In this document: piece after piece, positions 1-7,660 of the stretch
Layout of the letters: every line of letters begins with the position of its first letter
Numbering within the stretch: the stretch's first letter is position 1
NCBI GenBank assembly: GCA_025963345.1
Contig: JAOPUS010000363.1
Span: 1 to 15,363 of the forward strand
Source of the DNA: Blastococcus sp.
GTDB lineage: Bacteria > Actinomycetota > Actinomycetes > Mycobacteriales > Geodermatophilaceae
Direction: 5' to 3'
DNA length: 15,363 nucleotides
Made by a program: the position numbers and the translations under genes
The notes under the pieces: model-generated
Databases searched by the model: none
The model's input: only the letters and a program-made list of their open reading frames with translations
What the model was told of the DNA's origin: nothing

Positions 1-425
1 GTCGGCATCCCCTCGCTCTCCATGTCGGCGTAGGCGGCCTCCTGCTCGGCCACGTAGGCCTCCCAGTTGGCGGCGTCCCAGATCTCGAAGCGGGTGTCCA
101 CACCGACGATGACGACGTCGCGGTCCAGCCCCGCGTACTCCCGCAGGCTCGCGGGGATGGTGATGCGGCCGGTCTTGTCGGGCTCGATCTCGACCATCGA
201 CCCGAAGCTCATACGGGCGGCCATGCGGGCGCCCGCGGTGTCGGAGGGGGTCATCGCGGCCATCGCGGCGCTCTGCTCGGCGACCCGGTTCATGGTCAGG
301 CCGTAGATGCAGCGCTCCTGGCCCTTCTTGATCACCATGCCGTCGGCCACCTGGTCGCGGAACCGGACGGGGAGGGCGAGCCGGCCCTTCTCGTCGAGCC
401 GCAAGGAATAGCTGCCGACGAACAC
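1..425 (-). CDS. mraZ: Transcriptional regulator MraZ (3' end just cut by window edge)
   Basis: MraZ is the DNA-binding repressor that heads the dcw cell-division and cell-wall cluster; it forms a ring that binds repeated boxes in its own promoter. The reading begins VFVGSYSLRLDEKGRL, the family's usual N-terminus. It carries two SpoVT/AbrB-like half-domains, each with the hallmark turn: DEKGRLALP at about residues 11-19 and DKTGRITIP in the second half, followed by the typical EIWDAATWEAY stretch. About 141 codons are visible; actinobacterial MraZ is about 143 residues, so only the last few are missing. The start is GTG at 425, preceded by GGGGGTGATC, a long match to the anti-Shine-Dalgarno sequence. 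An out-of-frame ATG at 442 also has a strong AGGAGG. The gene runs out of the window towards where rsmH/mraW and ftsL would be expected; those are not visible. Confidence 0.95.
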   Translation of the reverse strand, partial: MFVGSYSLRLDEKGRLALPVRFRDQVADGMVIKKGQERCIYGLTMNRVAEQSAAMAAMTPSDTAGARMAARMSFGSMVEIEPDKTGRITIPASLREYAGLDRDVVIVGVDTRFEIWDAANWEAYVAEQEAAYADMESEGMP

Positions 426-486
426 CGGATCACCCCCTGCATCGGTCCTCCTGTGGGCCCGGCAGCGACCCCGACGGTCCCTGTCT

Positions 487-533
487 CCCCACCGGGCGAC
501 ACAGTAACCCACTAGCCCCCACTGGACACCACT
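487..533 (-). promoter_or_regulatory. MraZ-box array (10-bp spaced AGTGG/GTGGG repeats) in the mraZ promoter
   Basis: Read on the minus strand, AGTGG occurs at 533-529, 523-519 and 513-509, exactly 10 bp apart. A degenerate TGTGT follows at 503-499 and GGTGG at 493-489 in the same phase. A further AGTGG lies at 564-560, one base out of phase. MraZ is known to bind tandem TGGG-type boxes at 10-bp spacing in front of mraZ, so this is the expected autoregulatory operator. The phasing is seen directly; binding is inferred from the family. Confidence 0.8.
501..506 (-). promoter_or_regulatory. Candidate -10 element for mraZ
   Basis: The minus strand reads TACTGT (TANNNT type) inside the MraZ-box array, giving a start site near 494 and a leader of about 70 bases. 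No good TTGACA-like -35 is present; GTGTCC at the right distance overlaps a MraZ box. That overlap would fit autorepression by occlusion. This is pattern matching only. Confidence 0.3.
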
Positions 534-631
534 CGGCGCCGTGTCGTGACCTGCTCTCCCCACTCCGCCGCTGCGGGTTCCGCCGCAGGTCAGGCATGCG
601 CAGATCGCCTGCGCGCCCGCGGCGCCGCGAG

Positions 632-662
632 CCGTTCCAGAACGGGTCCCGGCACGTACGGT
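632..662 (+). promoter_or_regulatory. Candidate moxR promoter with overlapping inverted repeat
   Basis: TACGGT at 657-662 is followed by seven bases and then GTG at 670, the spacing of leaderless actinobacterial transcripts. A 14-bp inverted repeat, CCGTTC-CA-GAACGG at 632-645, covers where the -35 would lie and could be a regulator's operator. This promoter favours GTG 670 over GTG 661 as the moxR start, because the -10 would overlap the upstream codon. No regulator is identified. Confidence 0.35.
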
Positions 663-669
663 GGAGAAC

Positions 670-1653
670 GTGACGGAGGCGACACGTACCGCCGACGGAG
701 CGGCCTATCCCTCGGTCGACGTCGCAGCGGAAGGCGCACGGATCGCGGCGAACATCGGCCGCGTGGTGCAGGGCAAGGCCGACGTGGTGCAACTGGCACT
801 GGTGGTGCTGCTCGCCGAGGGGCACCTGCTGATCGAGGACGTCCCCGGTGTCGGGAAGACGACCCTGGCCAAGGCGCTGGCGGCGTCGCTCGACGCCAGC
901 GTCCGGCGGATCCAGTTCACCCCCGACCTGCTGCCCAGCGACGTCACCGGCGTGGCGATCTACGACCAGGAGACCCGGGAGTTCGAGTTCAAGCCGGGGG
1001 CGATCTTCGCCAACATCGTCGTCGCCGACGAGATCAACCGGGCCTCCCCCAAGACCCAGTCCGCGCTCCTGGAGTGCATGGAGGAGCGCCAGGTCACCGT
1101 CGACGGGGTCAGTTACGAGCTCGCCCGCCCCTTCATGGTGATGGCGACCCAGAACCCCCTGGAGATGGAGGGGACCTATCCCCTCCCGGAGGCCCAGCGC
1201 GACCGCTTCACGGCCCGGGTGTCCATGGGCTACCCGGGCCGGGAGGCGGAGCTGGCGATGCTCGACGACCGGGCCACCTCCGACCCGCTCACCGGGCTGG
1301 CCCCGGTCGCCGACGCCGCCACGGTGCGCGACCTGGTCGACGCCGTCGGTGGCCTGTTCGTGTCCGAGTCCGTCCGCCGCTACGTGGTCGCCCTCGTGGA
1401 GGCCTCCCGCCGCTCGCCCCACCTGCGGCTGGGCGCATCGCCGCGCGCGGGTCTGCAGCTCCTCCGCGCCGCCCGCGCCTCGGCCGCCCTCTCCGGCCGC
1501 GACCACGTGCTGCCCGACGACGTCCAGGCCCTCGCCGCACCGGTGCTCGCGCACCGCCTGCTGCTCACCGCCGACGCCACGCTGGGCCGGCGCAGCGCCG
1601 AGCAGGTGGTCGCGGAGCTGCTCGCCGGCGTGCCGGTCCCTCGCGGACGCTGA
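670..1653 (+). CDS. MoxR-family AAA+ ATPase
   Basis: MoxR AAA+ ATPases act as chaperone-like motors, usually working with partners encoded next door (DUF58, VWA or transglutaminase proteins) in maturation or envelope processes. The product, 327 residues from GTG 670, has Walker A GVGKT at residues 60-64 with Lys63. Walker B ends in Asp120-Glu121 within VVADEINRAS. Sensor 1 is at ATQNP (159-163), followed by the MoxR signature GTYPLPEAQRDRF. Length and motif order are normal for the family. GTG 661 is an alternative start three codons upstream, but a TANNNT element seven bases before GTG 670 suggests a leaderless start there. The DUF58 gene begins six bases after the stop, so the three genes up to 5438 look like one operon diverging from mraZ. 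The ATPase is expected to be cytoplasmic, working at the membrane with those partners. Confidence 0.93.
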   Translation: MTEATRTADGAAYPSVDVAAEGARIAANIGRVVQGKADVVQLALVVLLAEGHLLIEDVPGVGKTTLAKALAASLDASVRRIQFTPDLLPSDVTGVAIYDQETREFEFKPGAIFANIVVADEINRASPKTQSALLECMEERQVTVDGVSYELARPFMVMATQNPLEMEGTYPLPEAQRDRFTARVSMGYPGREAELAMLDDRATSDPLTGLAPVADAATVRDLVDAVGGLFVSESVRRYVVALVEASRRSPHLRLGASPRAGLQLLRAARASAALSGRDHVLPDDVQALAAPVLAHRLLLTADATLGRRSAEQVVAELLAGVPVPRGR

Positions 1654-1659
1654 CCTGCG

Positions 1660-3066
1660 GTGCCGGCAGCCGGTCTCGTGCTCTCCTCCCTGACCACGCG
1701 GGGCCGCTGCCTGGTCGGAGGCGGCCTGGCGTTACTGCTCCTCGGCGTCGTGCTGGGCGAGCAGGCGCTGGTGCAGCTGGCCGTCTTCGTCCTGGCCCTG
1801 CCGGTCATCTCGGCCCTCACCGTGGCCCGGGAACGGTTCCGGCTGGCCTCCCGGCGCACCCTCAGCCCCGCCCGGCTCCCCCGTGGGGGGACCGCCGACG
1901 TCCTCCTCGAGGTCAGCAACGCCGACTCGCGCCCCGGCGGGCTGTGGGTGCTCACCGAGCAGGTCGCCGCCGACCTGGGGCGCTCGAAGCGGTTCGTGGT
2001 CGACCGGCTGCCCGGCGGGGGGACGGCGACCCTCGGGTACCGCGTCCACGGCGACCGCCGCGGCCGGCACCCGCTCGGGCCGCTGCGGCTGCGGCTGGTC
2101 GACCCGTTCGGTCTGGTCGAGCGCAGCGCCGTCGGCACCGACACCACGGCCCTGCTGGTCGTACCCCGGGTCCGGCCGCTGGGCACCGAGGGACCCGCCG
2201 GAGGGCAGGGCGGCGGCGGGGAGGGCACGCGCCGGACCATCGCCGTCCACGGCGAGGACGACGTCAGCACCCGCGAGTACCGGCACGGCGACGACCTGCG
2301 GAAGGTGCACTGGCGGGCCACCGCCAGGACCGGCGAGCTCATGGTCCGCCTGGAGGAACGCCCCTGGCGGGCCCAGGCCACCCTGCTGCTGGACACCCGC
2401 GCCGGGGCCCACCTGCTGGCCCCGCGGCACGCCCCACTCCCCCACCTCGGGCCCAGCGGGGACGACTGCCCGCCCCCCGACAGCCTGGAGTGGCTGATCG
2501 AGGCAGCGGCCAGTATCGGGACGACGCTCGCCCGCCGGGGGGCCGTGCTGAGGGCGGTCACCGACGCCGGTGAGCTCGTGCCGACGTCGGGCCGCGGCCG
2601 GCTGAGCCCCGAGGACCTGCTGGACCGGCTGGCCACCGTGGGCCCGTCCCGTGTCCCGGGCCTGCGCGCCGGGGTGGAGCAGCTGTGCCGGGCCGCCGGC
2701 GACGGCCCGGTGATCTGCCTGCTCGGCGCGGTCGGACCCGACGACGTCGTCGAGCTCATCCGGGGCCGCTCCGGGCCCACCAGCGACGCCGTGATCCTGC
2801 TCGACATCGAGAGCTGGGCTGACGGCGGGCTCGCCCGGTCACGGCGCGGGGCCTCCGCCGCGGCCCGCGGGGTGCTCGCGGGTCAGCGCGAGGACGCCGC
2901 GACGCTGCTGCGCTCGGCCGGCTGGCGGGTGGCCGTCGCCGGAGCCCATCGGTCGGTCGCCGACGTCTGGGCCACCCTGGGCGGCGCGGCAGGCTCGCCG
3001 TCGGTGTCGCCGCCGCCCGCGTTCCCGCCGCCCGTGGCCGCCGGTCCGTTCGGGGCACCGGCATGA
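1660..3066 (+). CDS. DUF58 domain-containing membrane protein (MoxR partner)
   Basis: DUF58 proteins are almost always encoded beside MoxR ATPases and are thought to act with them; their biochemical function is not settled. The 468-residue product starts with two close hydrophobic segments (about residues 16-55), giving membrane anchoring. The DUF58 signature lies at about residues 203-230, from STREYRHGDDLRKVHWRA onward, with Trp218. The C-terminal third is lower-complexity and Pro/Ala-rich. The start is taken as GTG 1660, six bases after moxR; GTG 1678 is in frame and equally possible because neither has a clear ribosome-binding site. The stop overlaps the next gene's ATG as ATGA, which implies translational coupling. 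The central part resembles the VWA-like fold commonly assigned to this family, but no full MIDAS motif is visible. Confidence 0.88.
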   Translation: MPAAGLVLSSLTTRGRCLVGGGLALLLLGVVLGEQALVQLAVFVLALPVISALTVARERFRLASRRTLSPARLPRGGTADVLLEVSNADSRPGGLWVLTEQVAADLGRSKRFVVDRLPGGGTATLGYRVHGDRRGRHPLGPLRLRLVDPFGLVERSAVGTDTTALLVVPRVRPLGTEGPAGGQGGGGEGTRRTIAVHGEDDVSTREYRHGDDLRKVHWRATARTGELMVRLEERPWRAQATLLLDTRAGAHLLAPRHAPLPHLGPSGDDCPPPDSLEWLIEAAASIGTTLARRGAVLRAVTDAGELVPTSGRGRLSPEDLLDRLATVGPSRVPGLRAGVEQLCRAAGDGPVICLLGAVGPDDVVELIRGRSGPTSDAVILLDIESWADGGLARSRRGASAAARGVLAGQREDAATLLRSAGWRVAVAGAHRSVADVWATLGGAAGSPSVSPPPAFPPPVAAGPFGAPA

Positions 3067-5438
3067 GCGGCGCCGACGTCCGGTCGGCCGGTGCGGCCGC
3101 GCTGGCGACCGTGCTCGGTGCGTGCGCCCTCACGCCGGTCTTCTCCTCCGCCGCCTGGCTGTTGCCGGTGGTGGCCGTCGTCCTCGTCGTCCTCGCGGGC
3201 GGCCTGCTGCTGCGCGTGGGTGGCCCCGCACTGTGGGCGCGGCTCGCCTCCGGCCGGCCAGTACCCGGCCGGGTCGGCGCCCTGGGTGTCGCCCTCGTCC
3301 CCGTCGGCCAACTCCTCCTGGTTTTCGCCCTGCTCACGGCGAGGTACGCGCCCGGAGGGGCCATCGGTGGGGTGATCCCGACCCGGGCCAGCCTGGCCGA
3401 GCTGGCCGGGGTGCTGGCGAACGGCGGGGCCGAGCTCCGCGAGCAGGCGACTCCCGCGCTGCCCCTGACCGGCCTGCTGGCGATGACGACGCTGTTCGTC
3501 GGCCTGATCGCGGTGGTCGTCGACCTCGTCGCCGTCGCCGGGCGCGAGGCCGCGCTGGCCGGCCTCGGCCTGCTGGTCCTCTACTGCGTGCCGGTCGCCA
3601 CCATCACCGGCGGCATCGGGTTCGTCGCGATCGCCGCACCCGCTGTCGGGCTGACCCTGCTGCTCTGGACCGACCAGCGCCGGCGGGTGGGGTCCGCCAG
3701 CCGGCCACCGGAGTCGGGGCTCGCCTCCCGGCTGGGCACCGGGACGCTGGCCGCCCTCCGGATCGGTGCCGCGGCGCTGGTCGCCGGCCTGGTCGTCGGC
3801 ACCGTCGTCCCCACCCTGTCCGAGGGGTCCTTCGCCACCGGCGTCGGTGGCGGCTCCGGTGGTGCCACCGGCACCTCGCTCGACCCGGTCGTCAAACTCA
3901 CCGGCCAGCTGATGCTGCCCGAGCCGATCGACCTGCTGCGCATGGACACCTCGGTGGAGGATCCCGGCTACCTGCGCGCGGTCACCCTGGACGACTACGA
4001 CAGCACCAACGGCTGGACGCTCAGCAACCTCGCCGGCGAGGAGTCCATCGCCGGGAACGACCGGCTGGCGCCTCTCCCGCCCAGACAGCAGGCCCGTCCG
4101 GTGACCGCCACCATCCGGGCCATCCACCACGCCGACCGGTTCCTGCCGGTACCGGCGTCCCCGCTGTCGGTACGGATGCAGAACGAGCAGGGCCAGGCAT
4201 GGCGGTACGACCCCGCCACCGGCACGGTGTTCGGCCGCGACGTCACCAGCGCCGGACGCAGCTACACGGTGGTCGCCACCGAACCGCGCCCGGCGGCGGC
4301 CCTGCTGGCCGCCTCGCAGCCGTTGCCCGCGGACAACGGGGTCCAGCTGCTCTACACCGAACTGCCGGAGCTCGACCCGCGGGTCCTCGCCGCCGTCGCC
4401 GAGGCGACCGGCGACGCCGTCACCCCGTACGAGCGGGTCCACAACATCCACGCCTACCTGAGCGACCGGGCCAACGGCTTCCGCTACAGCCTGGCCACCG
4501 AGCCCGGCACCAGCGGCGACGACCTGGTGGACTTCCTCCGGCTGCGCCGCGGCTACTGCGAGCAGTACGCCGGGGCGATGGCGGTCATGGTGCGGGCGGC
4601 CGGGGTCCCCGCCCGGGTGGCCCTGGGCTACACCCCCGGCCAGCAGCAGCACGACGGCAGCCGGCTGATCACCAGCGACGACGCCCATGCGTGGGTGGAG
4701 GTCTACTTCCAGGGCCTCGGCTGGGTGCCCTTCGACCCGACGCCGATCGCGTCCGACCGCGCGGTGGACCTGCCCTGGGCGCCCCGGGCCGACGCGGTCA
4801 CCAGCGCCGACACCGGCTTGCCGGTCCCGGTGCCGTCGGCGCCGACGGCCGCACCTCCGACCACCCGCCAGGACCGTGCCACCGACGGCGCGCCGACGGC
4901 CCAGCCGGGGCAGGGCACCGGCGGCACGTCGTGGCCGCTGCCGGCCGGGGCCGGACTCCTACTGGTGGTGCTCGTCGGCCTCGGGACGCCGGCCGGCCTC
5001 CGGGTGCTGCAGCGCCGCCGCCGGTCAGCGACCGGAAGCGCCGGTGCCCTGTGGGACGAACTGGTGGCCACCGCCGTCGACCTGGGAGTGCGCCTGCAGC
5101 CGGCCTGGACACCGCGGCGTGCGGCCCACGAGCTGGCGGAGGTGGTGGCGCGCGGTGGGGACCCCTCCGGTCGCGCGGCGGACGCCGTCCTGCGACTGGC
5201 GCGGGCGGAGGAGCTGGCCTGCTACGCGCGGGCCGTCGACGGAGCTGCCGACCCGGAGCTGGGCTCGGCACTGCGGACGGCGCGCCACGGGTTGCTGCGT
5301 TCGGCGCCGCGCGGCGTACGGCTCCGCGCCGTGCTGTGGCCGGCCTCGCTCATGACCGGCTCCGGCGCCCGGCTGGCCGACCGGGCCCGGCGACGGCTGG
5401 TGGCGCCGGCGCGCCTGCGGCGTCCCCGCTCGGTCTGA
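3063..5438 (+). CDS. Membrane-anchored transglutaminase-like protein (DUF3488/TgpA type)
   Basis: This 791-residue protein has about seven hydrophobic segments in the first 250 residues, then a long extracytoplasmic part with a transglutaminase/protease-like core. A further membrane segment lies near residues 625-645, followed by a cytoplasmic DUF4129-like tail. The catalytic triad is visible: Cys499 in RRGYCEQYAGAMAVMVRAAG, His542 in DDAHAWVEVYF and Asp558 in WVPFDPTP. This is the layout of Pseudomonas TgpA, whose periplasmic transglutaminase domain is needed for viability; substrates in actinobacteria are unknown. ATG 3063 overlaps the DUF58 stop (ATGA), so it is the last gene of a coupled MoxR-DUF58-transglutaminase operon. 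Divergence from mraZ suggests, but does not prove, a link with envelope growth. A Pro/Thr/Ala-rich linker separates the core from the last membrane segment. Confidence 0.92.
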   Translation: MSGADVRSAGAAALATVLGACALTPVFSSAAWLLPVVAVVLVVLAGGLLLRVGGPALWARLASGRPVPGRVGALGVALVPVGQLLLVFALLTARYAPGGAIGGVIPTRASLAELAGVLANGGAELREQATPALPLTGLLAMTTLFVGLIAVVVDLVAVAGREAALAGLGLLVLYCVPVATITGGIGFVAIAAPAVGLTLLLWTDQRRRVGSASRPPESGLASRLGTGTLAALRIGAAALVAGLVVGTVVPTLSEGSFATGVGGGSGGATGTSLDPVVKLTGQLMLPEPIDLLRMDTSVEDPGYLRAVTLDDYDSTNGWTLSNLAGEESIAGNDRLAPLPPRQQARPVTATIRAIHHADRFLPVPASPLSVRMQNEQGQAWRYDPATGTVFGRDVTSAGRSYTVVATEPRPAAALLAASQPLPADNGVQLLYTELPELDPRVLAAVAEATGDAVTPYERVHNIHAYLSDRANGFRYSLATEPGTSGDDLVDFLRLRRGYCEQYAGAMAVMVRAAGVPARVALGYTPGQQQHDGSRLITSDDAHAWVEVYFQGLGWVPFDPTPIASDRAVDLPWAPRADAVTSADTGLPVPVPSAPTAAPPTTRQDRATDGAPTAQPGQGTGGTSWPLPAGAGLLLVVLVGLGTPAGLRVLQRRRRSATGSAGALWDELVATAVDLGVRLQPAWTPRRAAHELAEVVARGGDPSGRAADAVLRLARAEELACYARAVDGAADPELGSALRTARHGLLRSAPRGVRLRAVLWPASLMTGSGARLADRARRRLVAPARLRRPRSV

Positions 5439-5483
5439 GGCCCGGCGGCTACTCCTCCGCGAGCCCGTCCCCGGAACGCACGA

Positions 5484-5509
5484 AGCCGCCGTCCCGGAGG
5501 ACGACGGCT
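5484..5509. terminator. Hairpin between convergent genes (probable bidirectional terminator)
   Basis: The arms AGCCGCCGTCC (5484-5494) and GGACGACGGCT (5499-5509) pair over 11 positions with one mismatch, which becomes a G-U wobble in the minus-strand transcript, around the loop CGGA. The hairpin lies in the 93-base gap between the ends of the convergent transglutaminase and DUF3040 genes. No T-tract follows, which is common in high-GC actinobacteria. Confidence 0.55.
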
Positions 5510-5531
5510 GTCGGAGTGGACGACGAGGGGG

Positions 5532-5942
5532 CTACTGGTCGTAGCGGCGGCGGAAACGCTCCTCGAGGCGGTTCTTCAGCGGCTGACGGCCCACTCGGCC
5601 CCCGCGGCCGGACCGGCCGGCGGCGGCCGGACCACGGCCGCCGGCGGGGCTGCTGCCGGCCTCGACCGCGCCGGTGGCTGCCTTGTAGTTGAGGACGCCG
5701 AGGACCAGGCCGCCGAAGGCGACCAGGAAACCGAGCACGCCGAGCGGCACCGAGCGGGCGACCGCTCCGCCGACGAGAACGGCCATCCCGACAACGACGA
5801 GGACGGCGCCGAACTGCAGCTTGCGGCGTGCCTTCAGCCGGCGGTCACCGGTGCGGACGGACGACGCGAACTTGGGATCGTCATCGACGAGGGCGCGCTC
5901 GATCTGCTCCAGCAGACGCTGCTCGTGCTCGGAGAGCGGCAC
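5532..5942 (-). CDS. DUF3040 domain-containing small membrane protein
   Basis: DUF3040 proteins are small actinobacterial membrane proteins of unknown function. The 136-residue product begins VPLSEHEQRLLEQIERAL, the family's N-terminal signature, with the conserved DDPKFASSVR at about residues 21-30. Two membrane segments follow (about 44-63 and 67-88), then a basic, Gly/Arg-rich tail ending RLEERFRRRYDQ. The start is GTG 5942, chosen because the signature begins there and GGAGG sits five bases upstream. An open frame continues upstream but carries no family features. A weak promoter-like pair, TTTCGC-N17-TATCCT, lies on the minus strand at 6030-6002, which would give a short leader. It follows dinB on the same strand with a 198-base gap, so co-transcription is possible but not evident. 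Confidence 0.88.
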   Translation of the reverse strand: MPLSEHEQRLLEQIERALVDDDPKFASSVRTGDRRLKARRKLQFGAVLVVVGMAVLVGGAVARSVPLGVLGFLVAFGGLVLGVLNYKAATGAVEAGSSPAGGRGPAAAGRSGRGGRVGRQPLKNRLEERFRRRYDQ

Positions 5943-6140
5943 GTCGACCTCCAGGTGGGCGGAGCCAAGGCCGTCGGAGGCTTCCGCCGACGGTACAGCC
6001 GAGGATACGAGCCCATTGCAACGCGCGAAAGGCGGCCTGGCGGCGACCCGCCGGGAACATGCCGTGATCACTCCTCCGAGTGCCCCTCCGGAGCCGGGAC
6101 GGGGCCCTCCAGCGGCCTCCGGGCGTCGGATCCGTGCTGG

Positions 6141-7478
6141 TCAGCCCGGCTCCGCCGCCGGCGTCTCCGGGACCGACCGGCGCGAGCTGGTGCGACCCGG
6201 GCGGGTGAGGTCGGGGCGGGCGGTGTCCCCACCGGCTCCCCCGATGACTCTCCCGGAGGTTCCCAAGGAGGACAGCCCGCCCGGACGGCCGTCCCGGTGC
6301 AGGAGCGTCGCCGGCCGCACCGCGCCGGCCCCGAACCGGCGGGCCGCGCGGTCGGCGGCCAGCTCGGCGTCCCGCCGGCCGTGTTCGCGGGCGCCCAGCT
6401 CGAGCTGCTGCGGTGCCGACCCGGCGTCGACCAGCCGCTCGGCCCGCACCCCCACCAGCCGGATGCGGGCCCGGTCCAGGCCCAGCGCGTCGTAGAGAGC
6501 CCGGGCGGTGTCGTAGAGCTCCTGCCCGACGTCGGTCGGGACCTCGAGCGTGCGGCTGCGGGTCAGGGTGGCGAAGTCGGCGAAGCGGACCTTGATGCTC
6601 ACGGTCCGGGCCAGGGTCCCGGTCGAGCGCAGCCGCCCCGCCGTCCGCTCGGACAGGTGCAGCAACTCGCGGTGGATGACGGCGGGGTCGTCGATGTCGG
6701 TGGAGAAGGTCTCCTCGGCGCCGGTCGACCGCTCCGTCTCGTCGGGGACCACCCGGCGGGGGTCGCGGCCCCACGACAGCTCGTGCAGGTGCCCGCCCGC
6801 AGCCGGGCCGAGCGCCCGCTGCAGGGTCTTGGCCGGCACGTGCGCCAGATCGCCCACGGTGCGCAGCCCGAGGCGCAGCAGGACCTCCTCGGTCTTGGGG
6901 CCCACTCCCCACAGTGCACCCACCGGCAGCGGGTGCAGGAAGTCCATGACCTCGGGCGGGCGGACGACGAGCAGCCCATCGGGCTTGGCGCGGGTCGAGG
7001 CCAGCTTGGCCACGAACTTGGTCCCGGCGACGCCGACCGAGCAGGTGATCCCCTGCTCGTCGAAGACCCGGGCGCGGATGTACTCGCCGATCTGCGCCGC
7101 GTCACCCAGCCGGCGCCCGGCCCCCGCGACGTCGAGGAACGCCTCGTCCAGCGACAGCGGCTCCACCAGTGGGGTGATGGACCGGAACAGCGCCATGACC
7201 GAGCGGGAGACCTCGGAGTAGAGCGCCATGTCGCCCGGCAGCACCGTTGCCGTCGGGCACAGCCGCAGCGCCCGGGCGGTGGGCATGGCCGCATGCACGC
7301 CGTAGCGGCGGGCCTCGTAGGTGGCCGAGGTGACCACCCCCCGGTTGCCGGCCCCGCCGACGATCACCGGGGTGCCGGCCAGCTCGGGGTGACGGCGGAC
7401 CTCGACACTGGCGAAGAACGCGTCCATGTCGACGTGCAGGACGGTGCACCCCTGCGCGCGACCGGCCGGCCTGCCCAC
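6141..7478 (-). CDS. dinB: DNA polymerase IV (Y-family translesion polymerase DinB)
   Basis: DinB copies damaged DNA with low fidelity. The 445-residue product has catalytic Asp17 in HVDMDAFFASVE and Asp111-Glu112 in SLDEAFLDV. CSVGVAGTKFVAKLAS follows, then the helix-hairpin-helix region around GVGPKTEEVLLRLG, and a little-finger domain. QLELG at residues 358-362 looks like a beta-clamp-binding motif. Phe22 occupies the steric-gate position, so discrimination against ribonucleotides is expected, unlike the mycobacterial DinB2 type. The roughly 80-residue tail after the clamp motif is Gly/Arg-rich and probably disordered. The start is GTG 7478, with AAAGGAGG just upstream; the open frame extends much further but the N-terminal motif fixes the start. 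A LexA box 14 bases upstream of the start predicts SOS control. Confidence 0.95.
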   Translation of the reverse strand: MGRPAGRAQGCTVLHVDMDAFFASVEVRRHPELAGTPVIVGGAGNRGVVTSATYEARRYGVHAAMPTARALRLCPTATVLPGDMALYSEVSRSVMALFRSITPLVEPLSLDEAFLDVAGAGRRLGDAAQIGEYIRARVFDEQGITCSVGVAGTKFVAKLASTRAKPDGLLVVRPPEVMDFLHPLPVGALWGVGPKTEEVLLRLGLRTVGDLAHVPAKTLQRALGPAAGGHLHELSWGRDPRRVVPDETERSTGAEETFSTDIDDPAVIHRELLHLSERTAGRLRSTGTLARTVSIKVRFADFATLTRSRTLEVPTDVGQELYDTARALYDALGLDRARIRLVGVRAERLVDAGSAPQQLELGAREHGRRDAELAADRAARRFGAGAVRPATLLHRDGRPGGLSSLGTSGRVIGGAGGDTARPDLTRPGRTSSRRSVPETPAAEPG

Positions 7479-7492
7479 CTGTCCTCCTTTTG

Positions 7493-7508
7493 TCGAACAT
7501 GCGTTCGA
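7493..7508 (-). promoter_or_regulatory. LexA (SOS) box upstream of dinB
   Basis: TCGAAC-N4-GTTCGA is an exact match to the actinobacterial LexA operator core. It ends 14 bases before the dinB GTG and directly abuts the ribosome-binding-site region. A candidate dinB -10, TAGTGT, lies just upstream at 7527-7522, which would put the box near the transcription start. The box sits in the divergent dinB/repeat-protein gap, but it is about 200 bases from the rightward gene and most likely serves dinB. Confidence 0.85.
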
Positions 7509-7660
7509 TCTCCGAATCGGGACACTACCGGCCCGGACCTGCTCCGCGCGCTTCCTCCGATCGGCCGTGTGTCGGCCTCCCGGATCCCTGCGAAGAGGCT
7601 GGTCGGGGCTGGTGGGCTGCCAGGTGTCAGACGAAGATGGGCGAGGTAAGGCAGCGACAG

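Noticed and set aside
566..631. Short GC-rich inverted repeats such as CTGCGG-N6-CCGCAG upstream of moxR
   Set aside because: Six-base stems are expected by chance in DNA this GC-rich, and no position relative to a promoter makes them informative.
546..2573. 675-codon plus-strand frame overlapping moxR and DUF58
   Set aside because: Arg/Pro/Gly-rich composition typical of a shifted frame; moxR and DUF58 in the other frames carry all conserved motifs.
2883..4688. Long minus-strand open frame (601 codons) opposite the DUF58 and transglutaminase genes
   Set aside because: Gly/Gln/His/Arg-rich shadow with no domain or start signals; it runs antisense through the verified transglutaminase triad. 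Long antisense frames are expected at this GC content.
5943..6071. Upstream extension of the DUF3040 frame to an ATG at 6071
   Set aside because: The family signature begins at GTG 5942 with its own ribosome-binding site; the extension has no conserved features.
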